64,000 nucleotides of DNA from Hungatella sp. UBA3048 (GTDB lineage: Bacteria; Bacillota; Clostridia; Lachnospirales; Lachnospiraceae): assembly GCA_002367105.1 (NCBI GenBank), contig DFCS01000011.1, positions 62,001 through 126,000 on the forward strand, written 5' to 3'. The position numbers were made by a program, and so were the translations under genes. Below are positions 41,456 through 50,258 of this stretch, in pieces (the stretch's first letter is position 1; each line of letters starts with the position of its first letter). The notes beneath the pieces are model-generated. The model was not told the DNA's origin. It worked only from the letters and a program-made list of their open reading frames with translations, and did no database searches.

Positions 41456-42310
41456 CTACCCTAAATGCACCTTTAATGCCTTTCCTATAAATTCTGCTGC
41501 TCCTTCACCGTATTTTTTATTAGTAGCATTGATAAATATAGGATTAGAAAGATAATTCTCGGCCATAAAACCCCAGTAGTTTTCTCCCATATCAATACCA
41601 CTGTTCTCTTGATTGCATAAATCAATAAGTTCCTGAACCATTTCTTGTACTTCTCCAGAAGAAACATCTTTGCTCAGATCTGCGGTAAGCCTTCTAGTAA
41701 GATCATCTGTCTTTTCAATAGATTGTTCTACATCGACTCTTTCTGCATCATCTTCTAAATATTTCTCCAAGTTCTTTTCTGAAGCTTTGAGATAGTTTTC
41801 GATGCTACCATATTGTTTGACAGCAAGTTCAATAATATCTGATTCCTTTGATTCTAATTCACTTACCATTTCATCAAATTTATCAGTACTTCCGAATTTC
41901 TTAAAAATTTCATCAATATGAGTTTTCTTAAACTCATCTAAAGCCCGAAAATAATCACTCATATCAAACTCGGTAAAGCTCATAATTTTTTCCCCTTTCT
42001 CCAGTTCCTCCAATAAACTGAGTAGGTCATTCAACCTATTCCGCTTCATTTGGATTAGCTCCTTTTGTCTTTTGAAAGCTTCAACTTTATCAAATTGTGG
42101 ATTATCCATGATTTCTTTTATTTCTTTCAGAGTAAAGTCAAGTTCTTTGAAAAACAATATCTGTTGTAAATTTTCCAACGAAGCATCATCATATAACCGG
42201 TAGCCCGCATCGGTAACTTGCGTGGGTTTGAATAAACCAATCTCATCATAAAATTGAAGTGTTCTAACGCTAACCCCAGTTAATGCAGAAATCTGTTTTA
42301 CAGTTTTCAT
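41456..42310 (-). CDS. MerR-family regulator with TipAS antibiotic-binding domain
   Basis: 284 residues. N-terminal MerR HTH (VKQISALTGVSVRTLQFYDE, then IGLFKPTQVTDAGYRLYDD), a coiled coil with Lys/Glu-rich residues to about 110, then a TipAS-type C-terminal domain (ENYWGFMAENYLSNPIFINA...GEGAAEFIGKALKVHL). TipAS domains bind thiopeptide-like drugs. AT-rich and flanked by its own 19-bp-spacer promoter and a terminator, it looks like a self-contained cargo gene dropped between the transfer operon and its upstream genes. Confidence 0.88.
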   Translation of the reverse strand: MKTVKQISALTGVSVRTLQFYDEIGLFKPTQVTDAGYRLYDDASLENLQQILFFKELDFTLKEIKEIMDNPQFDKVEAFKRQKELIQMKRNRLNDLLSLLEELEKGEKIMSFTEFDMSDYFRALDEFKKTHIDEIFKKFGSTDKFDEMVSELESKESDIIELAVKQYGSIENYLKASEKNLEKYLEDDAERVDVEQSIEKTDDLTRRLTADLSKDVSSGEVQEMVQELIDLCNQENSGIDMGENYWGFMAENYLSNPIFINATNKKYGEGAAEFIGKALKVHLG

Positions 42311-42403
42311 ATTCTAGTCACCCTCCTTTCCGTGATTTTGAGATGAGATTTTCGAAAAAGATTACACCTATATTGTTTGTAAGCTACTCATCTCTATTTA
42401 TTA

Positions 42404-42434
42404 AGAATAACCTATCACGTTACGTGAGAGTCAA
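42404..42434 (-). promoter_or_regulatory. MerR-type promoter/operator of the TipAS regulator
   Basis: On the minus strand TTGACT (42434-42429), a 19-base spacer and TATTCT (42409-42404). The spacer contains the dyad TCACGT-a-ACGTGA. A 19-bp spacer with a central dyad is the established MerR-family promoter architecture, here pointing at the MerR gene itself (autoactivation). Confidence 0.75.
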
Positions 42435-42527
42435 TACTTTATTTAAAACTTTTAAAACTTTTAGCAAAAACCATTCTGTAATATACTTCCAAGTCCTGTG
42501 GCATGATAAATTCAAACCGACAGGGTA

Positions 42528-42623
42528 CTACTGGCTTACCACTATAAAGAATAGTAAAAATAGTAAAAGCAGCGATATGCCAGCTAACAGCAAATCTTCT
42601 TTGTTCAGCTTCTTTTTAACCAT
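42528..42623 (-). CDS. Possible 31-aa membrane peptide
   Basis: ATG 42623 opens MVKKKLNKEDLLLAGISLLL, then LFLLFFIVVSQ, TAG at 42528: a charged head and one membrane helix. It begins 13 bases after the upstream hypothetical gene; the ribosome site is weak (AAAAGAGA). Composition makes it plausible as a small regulator or toxin-like peptide, but it could be chance. Confidence 0.4.
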   Translation of the reverse strand: MVKKKLNKEDLLLAGISLLLLFLLFFIVVSQ

Positions 42624-42635
42624 AGCACATCTCTT

Positions 42636-43484
42636 TTAAGGCTCAAATCCAAAGTCCTCCGCTTCCTCACCAAAGGTAAGGGGAATCAGATTACTTTTTA
42701 TCTCGGTATCCGCGGAGTGATCCGGTTCCTGTGCCGCCCGGTCAAGCTGCTTTTGCAAAAAAAGACATATAGGCGCTTCCATGGGAGGGATTTTCGCTTC
42801 CTCCTGTATCAGATCATTATAATTGGAAATGTAAACGCCGAAATTCTTATTCAGGGTGGCAAGCAGGCTATCTTCCGATACGATTAAGTCCTCAACCTCA
42901 TCATAGATTTGGCGCAATTCAAAGAGAGGAACGGCGGCGGTGGTCAGATCATAGAACAGGTATTCTCCCTGCTTTCTTCCAAAGGCTTCGGCAATATCCG
43001 ACATAAAATTGTCGGCTACCGATTCATGTATGGCAAAATAGTCCTCTCCCTCTGAATGAACAAAATAGATGCCGTTGCGTACCCGGTTTAGCTGTTCCGG
43101 GCTGCTTTTTTCCGCTTCAGAGGGGACAGGCGGGGCGCACTCACCGAAATAATCCGTAAGGCGCAGGCTGCCGTCCCGTTTAATTTCCTTTATCATTTCA
43201 ATAGCTTTGGTTTCCATACGTTTGCAGGCAGCGACACGGCGCTGAAGCATTTCATACATGGGGATGTCCTTGGTATCTTCACCATAGCAAATCCAGTCAC
43301 CGTCCTGCTCCGCCATGGAAATGGCTTTCTCTGAAAGGACTTCCTTTGCCTTTGACTTTGGAACCATAATGCCCTCACGTTCAAAACCGTTTTCATCTTT
43401 GGCGGCAATCAGGTAAATGTTCATGGCGATTTCTACGGCGGTGTTGATGTTTCCCCAAATCGACTCTCCGCTTGGGTGGTTCAT
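42636..43484 (-). CDS. Conserved ICE protein of unknown function
   Basis: 282 residues from ATG 43484 (GGAGAG upstream). Soluble, acidic; NTAVEIAMNIYLIAAKDENG, then PMYEMLQRRVAACKRMETKA and a C-terminal QEEAKIPPMEAPICLFLQKQ. First gene of the minus-strand unit opposite the XRE repressor, hence probably under its control. I do not know its function. Confidence 0.6.
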   Translation of the reverse strand: MNHPSGESIWGNINTAVEIAMNIYLIAAKDENGFEREGIMVPKSKAKEVLSEKAISMAEQDGDWICYGEDTKDIPMYEMLQRRVAACKRMETKAIEMIKEIKRDGSLRLTDYFGECAPPVPSEAEKSSPEQLNRVRNGIYFVHSEGEDYFAIHESVADNFMSDIAEAFGRKQGEYLFYDLTTAAVPLFELRQIYDEVEDLIVSEDSLLATLNKNFGVYISNYNDLIQEEAKIPPMEAPICLFLQKQLDRAAQEPDHSADTEIKSNLIPLTFGEEAEDFGFEP

Positions 43485-43625
43485 AATATCACTCTCCAAT
43501 CTTTTAGAATAGGGTCTTACTTGTACATAATACAACTATATATCCGTATTATCAACAAATATCGTTGTCTTATATTTTGTTGTGTTATGCACCATAATAA
43601 TAGAAGTACAGGAAGGAGGATAACA

Positions 43626-43934
43626 ATGGATTTGCCACAAAAGTTTAAGAATCTCCGAACACAAAAGGAGATTAGTGTTTATAAGCTCTCTAAAGATACT
43701 GATATATCGCAAAATTATATCCGCAGAGTTGAAAAAGGGGAAAGCCAGCCGTCCGTTTTAATATTGGAAAAACTGCTTGCCCGTCTTGGTACTACACTTG
43801 CGGAATTTTTCAACGACAACAATGAAGTGATGTATCCCAGCGCTGATGAAAGAGAGCTTGTAGAAAACTATCGTGTGTTAAACGAAGAAAAGGCTGCGGC
43901 GGTGCTTCACATGGTAAAGCTGATGACCAAGTAG
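43626..43934 (+). CDS. XRE-family repressor
   Basis: 102 residues from ATG 43626 (AAGGAGG six bases upstream); an extension to 43476 has no ribosome site. MDLPQKFKNLRTQKEISVYK, then LSKDTDISQNYIRRVEKGES and QPSVLILEKLLARLGTTLAE is an XRE helix-turn-helix with the usual C-terminal helix. Divergent from the minus-strand transfer genes across a 140-base AT-rich region with TTGTTG/CAACAA repeats (43540-43590), so it likely represses the operon and itself. Confidence 0.85.
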   Translation: MDLPQKFKNLRTQKEISVYKLSKDTDISQNYIRRVEKGESQPSVLILEKLLARLGTTLAEFFNDNNEVMYPSADERELVENYRVLNEEKAAAVLHMVKLMTK

Positions 43935-43936
43935 TG

Positions 43937-43964
43937 GCTGCCGCCCTTTTACGGCAGCTTTTTT
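43937..43964 (+). terminator. Intrinsic terminator of the XRE gene
   Basis: gctgccg-cccttttac-ggcagc followed by TTTTTTATT, directly behind the stop codon. Confidence 0.75.
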
Positions 43965-44646
43965 ATTCCCGTTCAATGCCTCGCTCCATGCTGTTAAAGA
44001 GCCACGAAAAATCAAGAGCCTTATCTTTTTTCTGCAATTCTGGGATAATATCCTCGATTTTATCCACCAGCCTTTCCACGGAATTAAGGTCGTCTTGCGT
44101 CAGGTCGCTGTCAATGGTGCGCATCTTTACAAGGCCAGCATGAATGATTTTTAAATCCGTTTCGGAAAACAGCCGCTTTTCATCAATCAGGCCGCTTCGG
44201 GTCGCAAAGCTCTCAAAGGCGGCATCCTTGTTGTAGAAATACTGCCGCTGGATGGGATTCTTGTTTTCATCATTTCGATAGGTGCAAAGTACATACTCAA
44301 ACAATGGATGTTGCTTGCAAGCCAGCACCACACCGTTATGCTCGTTGATTTTGTAGAGATTGTTCGGCAGCTTTGCAGCGGTAGCCTCGTCAAAGGGCTT
44401 ATCGGAACAGATTCCGCAGGCTACCGCCGTAGTCTTGGCGAGGGTCTGAACCCTGTCTATCAGCTTATCCTGCACCTCCACAAAGGGATTTTTCATCACC
44501 AAATCATTCTTGGTGAAAAAGGCGATCAGCTTATCCTTATGGTAAATATCCGCCACATAGTCGGGTGAGGTGGAGGGCTGGACGGTAAAGCCTTTCTTTT
44601 GCAGAGCCTCAAAATAGCTTTGATAAAACTCAGTTTTGGATTTCAT
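43963..44646 (-). CDS. Paralogous ICE protein, family P (member 1)
   Basis: 227 residues from ATG 44646 (AAGGAG seven bases upstream). C-terminal region FESFATRSGLIDEKRLFSET, followed by a helix and VERLVDKIEDIIPEL, aligns with the next gene and with the one at 61797. No known catalytic motif. It ends MERGIERE. Function unknown; the family seems restricted to such elements. Confidence 0.6.
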   Translation of the reverse strand: MKSKTEFYQSYFEALQKKGFTVQPSTSPDYVADIYHKDKLIAFFTKNDLVMKNPFVEVQDKLIDRVQTLAKTTAVACGICSDKPFDEATAAKLPNNLYKINEHNGVVLACKQHPLFEYVLCTYRNDENKNPIQRQYFYNKDAAFESFATRSGLIDEKRLFSETDLKIIHAGLVKMRTIDSDLTQDDLNSVERLVDKIEDIIPELQKKDKALDFSWLFNSMERGIERE

Positions 44647-44658
44647 AGGCATTCTCCT

Positions 44659-45330
44659 TTACATTTCATTTTGAAAATAGTTACGTGGAGATAGGTCTAG
44701 CTGCTGGGGCAGGCTTTCCTCAATCTTTGCCATTAGTGCCCGGATACGGCTTTCATTGCCGCTGTCCAGTTCGTTGTCCAGCATGACATATCGCGCGCAG
44801 CAGGACACCAGCGCACGAAGCTCGTCATGGGAAAAGGAAATCGGGGGAGCAATTTTCAGGCCGCTGCGCTCCATAAAGCTGTCCTGTGCCTGCACCGGAT
44901 CATAGAATAGCAACTCCCGGTAATATTTCCTGCTGTTGTGCTTTGGAAGTGCTTTCTGACAAGTGACAAACTCATAGCCGAACAATCCGGTACGGCGGCA
45001 GAGCAGAATGGTTCCGGCACTTTCAAATATCTTGATGTAAGAGCCTCCTGTCAACAAAACAGGTTCCATCCGCTCCATATCTGCAAAGGGCGGCTGTGTA
45101 CAGCAGCCCAGCGTGGCACGGGAATCCTCTGCGGCCTGCTCCAAAATCCTTGCTTTGCCGCTTTCATATTTTTCAAAAACAAGCTCCCCGTCCTGTGTGA
45201 CCACACAGAAAAGGGAGCTTTCGTCATACACCTCGGCGGCAACGTCGCTTTCCATGATACGTTCCACCCGAAAGCCTTTTTCGGCCAGCCGAGTGAAAAA
45301 ATCGTCAAAAAAATCTTTTTTTGTTTTCAA
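44659..45330 (-). CDS. Paralogous ICE protein, family P (member 2)
   Basis: 223 residues. Starts MKTKKDFFDDFFTRLAEKGF as member 1 starts KSKTEFYQSYFEALQKKGF, and has DSFMERSGLKIAPPISFSHD with a late ALMAKIEESLPQ. Contains a Cys-Cys pair (LGCCTQPPF) matching ACGICSDKPF in member 1. Adjacent duplicated gene; function unknown. Confidence 0.6.
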   Translation of the reverse strand: MKTKKDFFDDFFTRLAEKGFRVERIMESDVAAEVYDESSLFCVVTQDGELVFEKYESGKARILEQAAEDSRATLGCCTQPPFADMERMEPVLLTGGSYIKIFESAGTILLCRRTGLFGYEFVTCQKALPKHNSRKYYRELLFYDPVQAQDSFMERSGLKIAPPISFSHDELRALVSCCARYVMLDNELDSGNESRIRALMAKIEESLPQQLDLSPRNYFQNEM

Positions 45331-45350
45331 TCCATTTTCCTCCCTGATGG

Positions 45351-46562
45351 TTAATGTTCATAGCCCTTATCCTGAAATTTCAAAAATAGTTCCTTCTTAG
45401 CTTCTTTCGATAAATCCCCGTGGTGTAGTTTCAGCCAATCCTCAAAACGCTGGTCGTTATCGCGGCTTAGAGCGGAGAGCATATCCAAGGCTTCCATCAG
45501 CATACGCTCGGCATAATAGACCCGGCGGGCGCTTTGATATTCTGCACCACGCAGTTCCTCGTCCAACCTGTTCAGAGCCTTTACCATGCCTAAAATGCGG
45601 TTTGCAATAATCTTATCCGCTTCCCCAGCAAAGCGTTCCCGCTGCTTTTCAAGATAATCCTCGCTGCCGCCATAGAGCAGTGCCATTTTCATTTTGCTGC
45701 CGATATAGCTTTCTTTCTGCTCCCTAAGAGCAGAAGTGCTTTCCAGTAGATAGATAACCAATTCATCCACCTGTACTTTGATTTCAGGGGACAAAAGCTG
45801 ATACGCAATCCTGCCTGTGGGCGACAGGGCCGCCTTGATCCTGAATATCCGGTCAGCGGTTTCAATCAAAATCTCATCATCGAAATCAAAGCTGCCGGAA
45901 AGTTCATGATCCTCGTCATAGTCCTCCCGAAGCCGCTTATACTGGTTTTTATTAAGCCTCCGCAAGTGCTGTTCAAATTCGTCCACCAGCTCATTGCTGA
46001 TTTTGCGCATATCGGCGGCAGCTATATTTTTCTGTTTCCCAAAGGCTCGGATTTTATCTGCAAAGGTATCCTTAATGAGCTGTTTACGGATAGCATTTGG
46101 AACAGACGGAGGAGTAAAGGGGTTTTTGACCTGCGACGAGGTATCCCAAAATACCACATGGATATGGGGATGGTGCTTTTCTTTGTGGAGAGCACACGCC
46201 CACTGCAAATGCTCACGCTGAATTTTGTTTTTCTCGGTAATGGTCATAATGTGATTTTCAATATACCGCTGCCATGCTTTCTGATCCGTCAGGTTCAGTT
46301 CGGCAGCGGTTTCCTCATCAAAGGAGATAATGCTGCGGTACATGGTGATATGCTTTTTAGAATTAGCAAACACCAGTCTTGCCACATCCCGCCAGTCCTC
46401 AAATTCGGTGATAGGACCAGGGGTAAGCTTTCCAAACAGTCCATGGCTCTTACCTTCGTTTCGGGCAACTCTCGGACGGGTGGCAATGTAGCGTACATGG
46501 GCGTAATTCTTGCTTGCGGTACTTTTGTAATTGGGATTTTTGAACCGCTGCTTATAAACCAA
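45351..46562 (-). CDS. MobL-type relaxase
   Basis: 403 residues from a TTG whose ribosome site is distant, so the start is uncertain. YIATRPRVARNEGKSHGLFG near the N-terminus and the metal-binding triad in KHHPHIHVVFWD (about 129-140) are those of MobL/MOBP-type relaxases; the C-terminal half is helical. It nicks oriT and leads the strand through VirD4. oriT candidate at 50259-50369 lies nearby with its own RHH partner. Confidence 0.85.
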   Translation of the reverse strand: MVYKQRFKNPNYKSTASKNYAHVRYIATRPRVARNEGKSHGLFGKLTPGPITEFEDWRDVARLVFANSKKHITMYRSIISFDEETAAELNLTDQKAWQRYIENHIMTITEKNKIQREHLQWACALHKEKHHPHIHVVFWDTSSQVKNPFTPPSVPNAIRKQLIKDTFADKIRAFGKQKNIAAADMRKISNELVDEFEQHLRRLNKNQYKRLREDYDEDHELSGSFDFDDEILIETADRIFRIKAALSPTGRIAYQLLSPEIKVQVDELVIYLLESTSALREQKESYIGSKMKMALLYGGSEDYLEKQRERFAGEADKIIANRILGMVKALNRLDEELRGAEYQSARRVYYAERMLMEALDMLSALSRDNDQRFEDWLKLHHGDLSKEAKKELFLKFQDKGYEH

Positions 46563-46596
46563 GCTGGAAATAAGTAATCACCTCCATCCGAAAGGG

Positions 46597-47091
46597 CTAC
46601 CGTTCTAAGTCCTCGTCCTCCGGCTGGCTGTATTCCTCGTCCTCGGCAGCTTTGCACACAAGGGCATAATTCTCCATGGTGGTGCGGTATCGCCTTGTTT
46701 CCTCCAGAATGAATTTCATACCCTCCGCCGTACTGGGCGGCAGGGTTTCATAGGAGCGGTAGAACGCATAGCGGTTGTATGATTCCTGCGGTCTTGCACA
46801 CAGCATATCCAGAAATTCCTCATACCCAAAGGGGCAAACCCGGCTCACTTCCTGGCAGGCCAGATTCACGCCGGACAGGGTATCACTGTCCCGGAGCTTT
46901 GACAGAATCAGTTCACCAACCGATTCATTGGCAGCCAGCTTCACTTCAATCTGCTCAGTGCCGTGAGCCAAAAGCTCCGACGCAGGCGTGCGAATGCCTA
47001 TACTGCCCAAATGTGCCGCCAGCTCATAGGCTTTGCAGGGAAACTCCACCACCAGCGTCCCGTTCTGATAACGTATTACTCCAGTAATCAT
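46597..47091 (-). CDS. Hypothetical ICE protein ending DLER
   Basis: 164 residues from ATG 47091 (AAGGTG upstream). Resembles antirestriction-like accessory proteins in size and acidity: MITGVIRYQNGTLVVEFPCK, then LGSIGIRTPASELLAHGTEQ. The tail PEDEDLER is acidic and ends Glu-Arg. It overlaps nothing but follows its neighbour by ten bases. Function unknown. Confidence 0.55.
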   Translation of the reverse strand: MITGVIRYQNGTLVVEFPCKAYELAAHLGSIGIRTPASELLAHGTEQIEVKLAANESVGELILSKLRDSDTLSGVNLACQEVSRVCPFGYEEFLDMLCARPQESYNRYAFYRSYETLPPSTAEGMKFILEETRRYRTTMENYALVCKAAEDEEYSQPEDEDLER

Positions 47092-47101
47092 AAAAATCAC
47101 C

Positions 47102-47596
47102 TTACCTTTCAGGCTCTGTGGCCTCGTCCTGTGTCATATCTGCGGTCATGGAGCGTTGAAGCTGCTCAAATTGACGGTAAACACGCTTGGTATTTTGATA
47201 ATGGGAATTGTCCAAAGTCATTTTTGCCTTTCCGTCCTGCTCCTGCGTGACCACCACCTGAACCTCTCCGGCAGCAATATAAAATGCATTGCATACCAAT
47301 TCCATGTAGGGATAACCTAGCCTTGAAATATCAAAGGGCGTAGCGTTGCATTTGCTGTTCCATGAAAACAAACTGTGGGCAATATCCACCACCTGTCGGG
47401 TGCACTCGTCAAAATCACGAACTGCCCGTTTCAGCCCGGCAAAGCCGATACCGTCTACCGTGACATATCGGCTGGCCGTTTTCCACAATTCCGGGTCATG
47501 GGATAATAAATAAAAGGCCGCATGATAAGAGGAATCTATGGTATCCGTCCTCTTAGTCAATGCGGCCAGCCTTATATATCTGTCTGCTTGTGTCAT
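47102..47596 (-). CDS. Hypothetical ICE protein ending TEPER
   Basis: 164 residues. DTIDSSYHAAFYLLSHDPEL, then WKTASRYVTVDGIGFAGLKR, and VVDIAHSLFSWNSKCNATPF. Soluble. The tail is QDEATEPER. Its stop AAAGGTAAGG overlaps the ribosome site of the next gene. I do not recognise a named family. Confidence 0.6.
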   Translation of the reverse strand: MTQADRYIRLAALTKRTDTIDSSYHAAFYLLSHDPELWKTASRYVTVDGIGFAGLKRAVRDFDECTRQVVDIAHSLFSWNSKCNATPFDISRLGYPYMELVCNAFYIAAGEVQVVVTQEQDGKAKMTLDNSHYQNTKRVYRQFEQLQRSMTADMTQDEATEPER

Positions 47597-47601
47597 AGAC
47601 T

Positions 47602-48279
47602 TTAATACTCCTGTTCTGCCTCGTAATAGAAGCTGATAAAATCGCTTTGAATAGGGTCAATACCGTATTCCTCGTCCAGTTCGTCCGTGTACTGTTCGAT
47701 AATGGCAAGTTCGTCCTCGTCAGGATACTCGCTTTCTCCGCGCCCCACGGAGTAAGTATAAACGCTGGTATTGACATCCGATTCGGTTATGTCCTCCATA
47801 AACTCCTGAAAATGATCGTTTGATTCCAGACTGTCACGGTCGCAGATACCCGGCATCAAAAAACAGGTATAGCCGAAATCGGTACGGACCTCCACCATGG
47901 AATAGACCAAACTGCGGCTGCCAAGCTCCAGCTTTGCAAGCTCCGCCTTGGCTTTTTCCTCGGTCAGTTCCTCGTAGGCCACGGACACTTCGGGAAATTC
48001 CACAAGGGAAACCGACTCCGTGATCTGCATATCCTCATAAGTCTGTACAAAGCCGTATTTCAGCTTATCGAAATTCACTTCACCATTTTTGACATCCTTT
48101 TGCAAGCAGCACCAAGCTTCCTCCCCGCCATAGCCGCCATATTCCATATCTTCGGCTTTGATTTTGGCTGCAATCATGGCATAGACCATGGTTTCATCTG
48201 TGGTAACACCTAAAATGCGCATATTGTCTTTGCCCGCCCATGCGTCACAGGCGGAAAAAATAAAAATATTTGCTGACAA
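47602..48279 (-). CDS. Hypothetical acidic ICE protein
   Basis: 226 residues from TTG 48279, five bases after GGAGGG: SANIFIFSACDAWAGKDNMR opens the protein and DELAIIEQYTDELDEEYGID lies near the end. Strongly acidic. The same frame stays open upstream into what looks like the C-terminal end of the neighbouring small gene (see the frameshift finding). Function unknown. Confidence 0.6.
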   Translation of the reverse strand: MSANIFIFSACDAWAGKDNMRILGVTTDETMVYAMIAAKIKAEDMEYGGYGGEEAWCCLQKDVKNGEVNFDKLKYGFVQTYEDMQITESVSLVEFPEVSVAYEELTEEKAKAELAKLELGSRSLVYSMVEVRTDFGYTCFLMPGICDRDSLESNDHFQEFMEDITESDVNTSVYTYSVGRGESEYPDEDELAIIEQYTDELDEEYGIDPIQSDFISFYYEAEQEY

Positions 48280-48353
48280 GGTATCCCTCCTGTCCTTTTT
48301 TGTTTTTTCTTGAAAGGTAAGCCGTTCCGCTATCTTTCTAATAATTTCATCAT

Positions 48354-48581
48354 TTATTTCATCTCTCCATAAACCCTCAATCGCTCCACTATTGTTGATC
48401 CAAAAAACGCACATTCGCCATTTGACATTTTTTCAATCTGCTGCTGGGAAAAATAAAGGGAATGGTGAAAATCCGCGGCCTGCGCTTCCAGATAGCTGTG
48501 GACTTCTTCGATCTTACCATCAAGTAGATTAACGCTGCCGCTCCAGAATGGCTTATTTTTCAAAAAAAGATTGCATATCAA
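48354..48581 (-). pseudogene. Small ICE protein gene with probable frameshift
   Basis: 75 residues: ICNLFLKNKPFWSGSVNLLD and KIEEVHSYLEAQAADFHHSL are the recognisable core. After NGECAFF the frame goes to GSTIVERLRVYGEMK and stops, while the other frame reads FWINNSGAIEGLWRDEINDE, which I think is the original continuation. The switch lies at a run of six A (+ strand, about 48402-48407); one extra base restores it. Either a mutation, a sequencing slip or programmed slippage. Confidence 0.5.
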
Positions 48582-48628
48582 CGGAAAACCTCCTTTTACT
48601 TCTATTTCACTTAGAGAAACCAGCGTTT

Positions 48629-49669
48629 TTATAACTCCTGTCCCATATCAGGCTCGTTCTCCTGTACCATGAAGTTTACAGATTGCTGTATGTTTTTCAT
48701 CAATTCGGCAGTTTCCTCTTTCGTAGTTGCCATGGAAAGGGTATGTTCCTTTCCATCATAGTAATAGACTTCATTTGACAGGCGATCTTCCATTGGTACA
48801 GTCTCCTGATTTACACCCATGACCATAGCCTGAAGCTCTGTTGCATTCAGTTCTCCGGTATCTCTCATCAAAATCAGTTCATGAATACTGCTGGGCAGGA
48901 TAAAAAAATTGGACTGCATATTATCGGAAAGCTGTTGTAATACCTCTGGATACAGCAAGGTAGCGGCCCCGAACATTTTTTCTGGATTGGTGAGTACATA
49001 TTGCTCATAAGGCTCCATTTTACAGGTTTCAGGCTTTTCCCACCTAACTTCATTCTGAAAAATAGGAAGCTCAAATAATTCGCCCATCATAGCACTTAAT
49101 GTTGTGAGCTGCGCCGGATTTTCCCGTTCCGTGTTGATAAGAGCATCTTGATATACTGTTTCCAGCTCCTGCCCCCACTGTTCCATCAGTTCCTTGGTCA
49201 CTCGTATGGTAGCTGTCCCACGCTCGTCAATAAAGAGGGGGATTTTAAAGATTGCTGCTAAATCTGTATCAGAAATTCCCTTGCTGGGCAGCTTCTCCAG
49301 AAGAGTCTGATTCATATCCCGATTGACCAGTTGAACTACAACTCGGTCTTTTATCTGCTCATAATCTGACATGTTCTCAGGCAGATTTTCAAAGGACTGA
49401 ACTGCTTTTTGAAAGTAACTGGCGGAGATATTCATCAATATTTCATTCAGGCTGACACCATTCTCATACAACTCAAAATATCCATTAAGATAAATCTGCG
49501 GCACGATTGTGTCCTGCTCACGCCTTATGACAAGCCCATCCAACTCCTGATCGTTGGTTTTCACAATATGATTCACTTCCACCTTGGCATTCTGATATTC
49601 TGTTGGGAAATAGTCCTTCACCTGTTTACTCACTTCATCTAAAAATTCATGATAATCCATTAAATTCAT
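48629..49669 (-). CDS. DUF5688-like protein
   Basis: 346 residues. MDYHEFLDEVSKQVKDYFPT, a VRREQDTIVPQIYLNGYFEL-like section, then FGAATLLYPEVLQQLSDNMQ and FFILPSSIHELILMRDTGEL fit DUF5688, a family frequent in Firmicutes mobile elements and phages with no known activity. No membrane segments. Confidence 0.7.
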   Translation of the reverse strand: MNLMDYHEFLDEVSKQVKDYFPTEYQNAKVEVNHIVKTNDQELDGLVIRREQDTIVPQIYLNGYFELYENGVSLNEILMNISASYFQKAVQSFENLPENMSDYEQIKDRVVVQLVNRDMNQTLLEKLPSKGISDTDLAAIFKIPLFIDERGTATIRVTKELMEQWGQELETVYQDALINTERENPAQLTTLSAMMGELFELPIFQNEVRWEKPETCKMEPYEQYVLTNPEKMFGAATLLYPEVLQQLSDNMQSNFFILPSSIHELILMRDTGELNATELQAMVMGVNQETVPMEDRLSNEVYYYDGKEHTLSMATTKEETAELMKNIQQSVNFMVQENEPDMGQEL

Positions 49670-49728
49670 GAAAATTCTCCTTTCTGCCTGCTTTTACAGG
49701 CATTCGCTTAAATAGAAACTTCTGTCCG

Positions 49729-50199
49729 TCACAGCTTATCCGCAAGACGGCGCAGATTGTCCGTATCCTGTAAAAAACTGTTAATTTGAAAATCTTTTTT
49801 CTGCATGTAGTCCACACCCAATGTAATGGCCTCATTCAGCATTTGGTCAAACTGATCTTCTGTTCCCTCATTGGCTACATTCATCAGCACCTTTATCAAT
49901 AGAAAGAATGCTGCGGCATCTACTTTGCCGGACTTCATGTGCATTTTGGCTATGCGATTCGTCTGCTGCTCCACCACTGCTTTGATATCTTCAATGTGGT
50001 AAATTGCCATTATCTCTTGCCGGATAATACTGGCTATAAAATCGATGTCCTGCCGGTATCCCTCTATTGAAAGTCCTTTATCCACAAATTGTCGCACCAA
50101 CTCCGAAGTAGTTGTGTCATTCTTGGCAGCAAGAGTGTCCAGTGTCTTTAAGGTTTCTGGTGAAAAATTAATGGAGCGTTTCAGGCTTTTTTCCGGCAT
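49729..50199 (-). CDS. Ribbon-helix-helix relaxosome protein
   Basis: 156 residues from ATG 50199 (AAAGGAGG upstream). LKRSINFSPETLKTLDTLAA, then KNDTTTSELVRQFVDKGL is a CopG-like ribbon-helix-helix; the rest is helical. It lies beside the hairpin-rich oriT candidate, the usual place of a relaxosome accessory protein (MobC-like role) for the MobL relaxase. Confidence 0.7.
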   Translation of the reverse strand: MPEKSLKRSINFSPETLKTLDTLAAKNDTTTSELVRQFVDKGLSIEGYRQDIDFIASIIRQEIMAIYHIEDIKAVVEQQTNRIAKMHMKSGKVDAAAFFLLIKVLMNVANEGTEDQFDQMLNEAITLGVDYMQKKDFQINSFLQDTDNLRRLADKL

Positions 50200-50258
50200 A
50201 AAATACCTCCTTTCCATGGTGTTCCGTTTGGAACCCCATAATTTAATAGAGAACCCCG

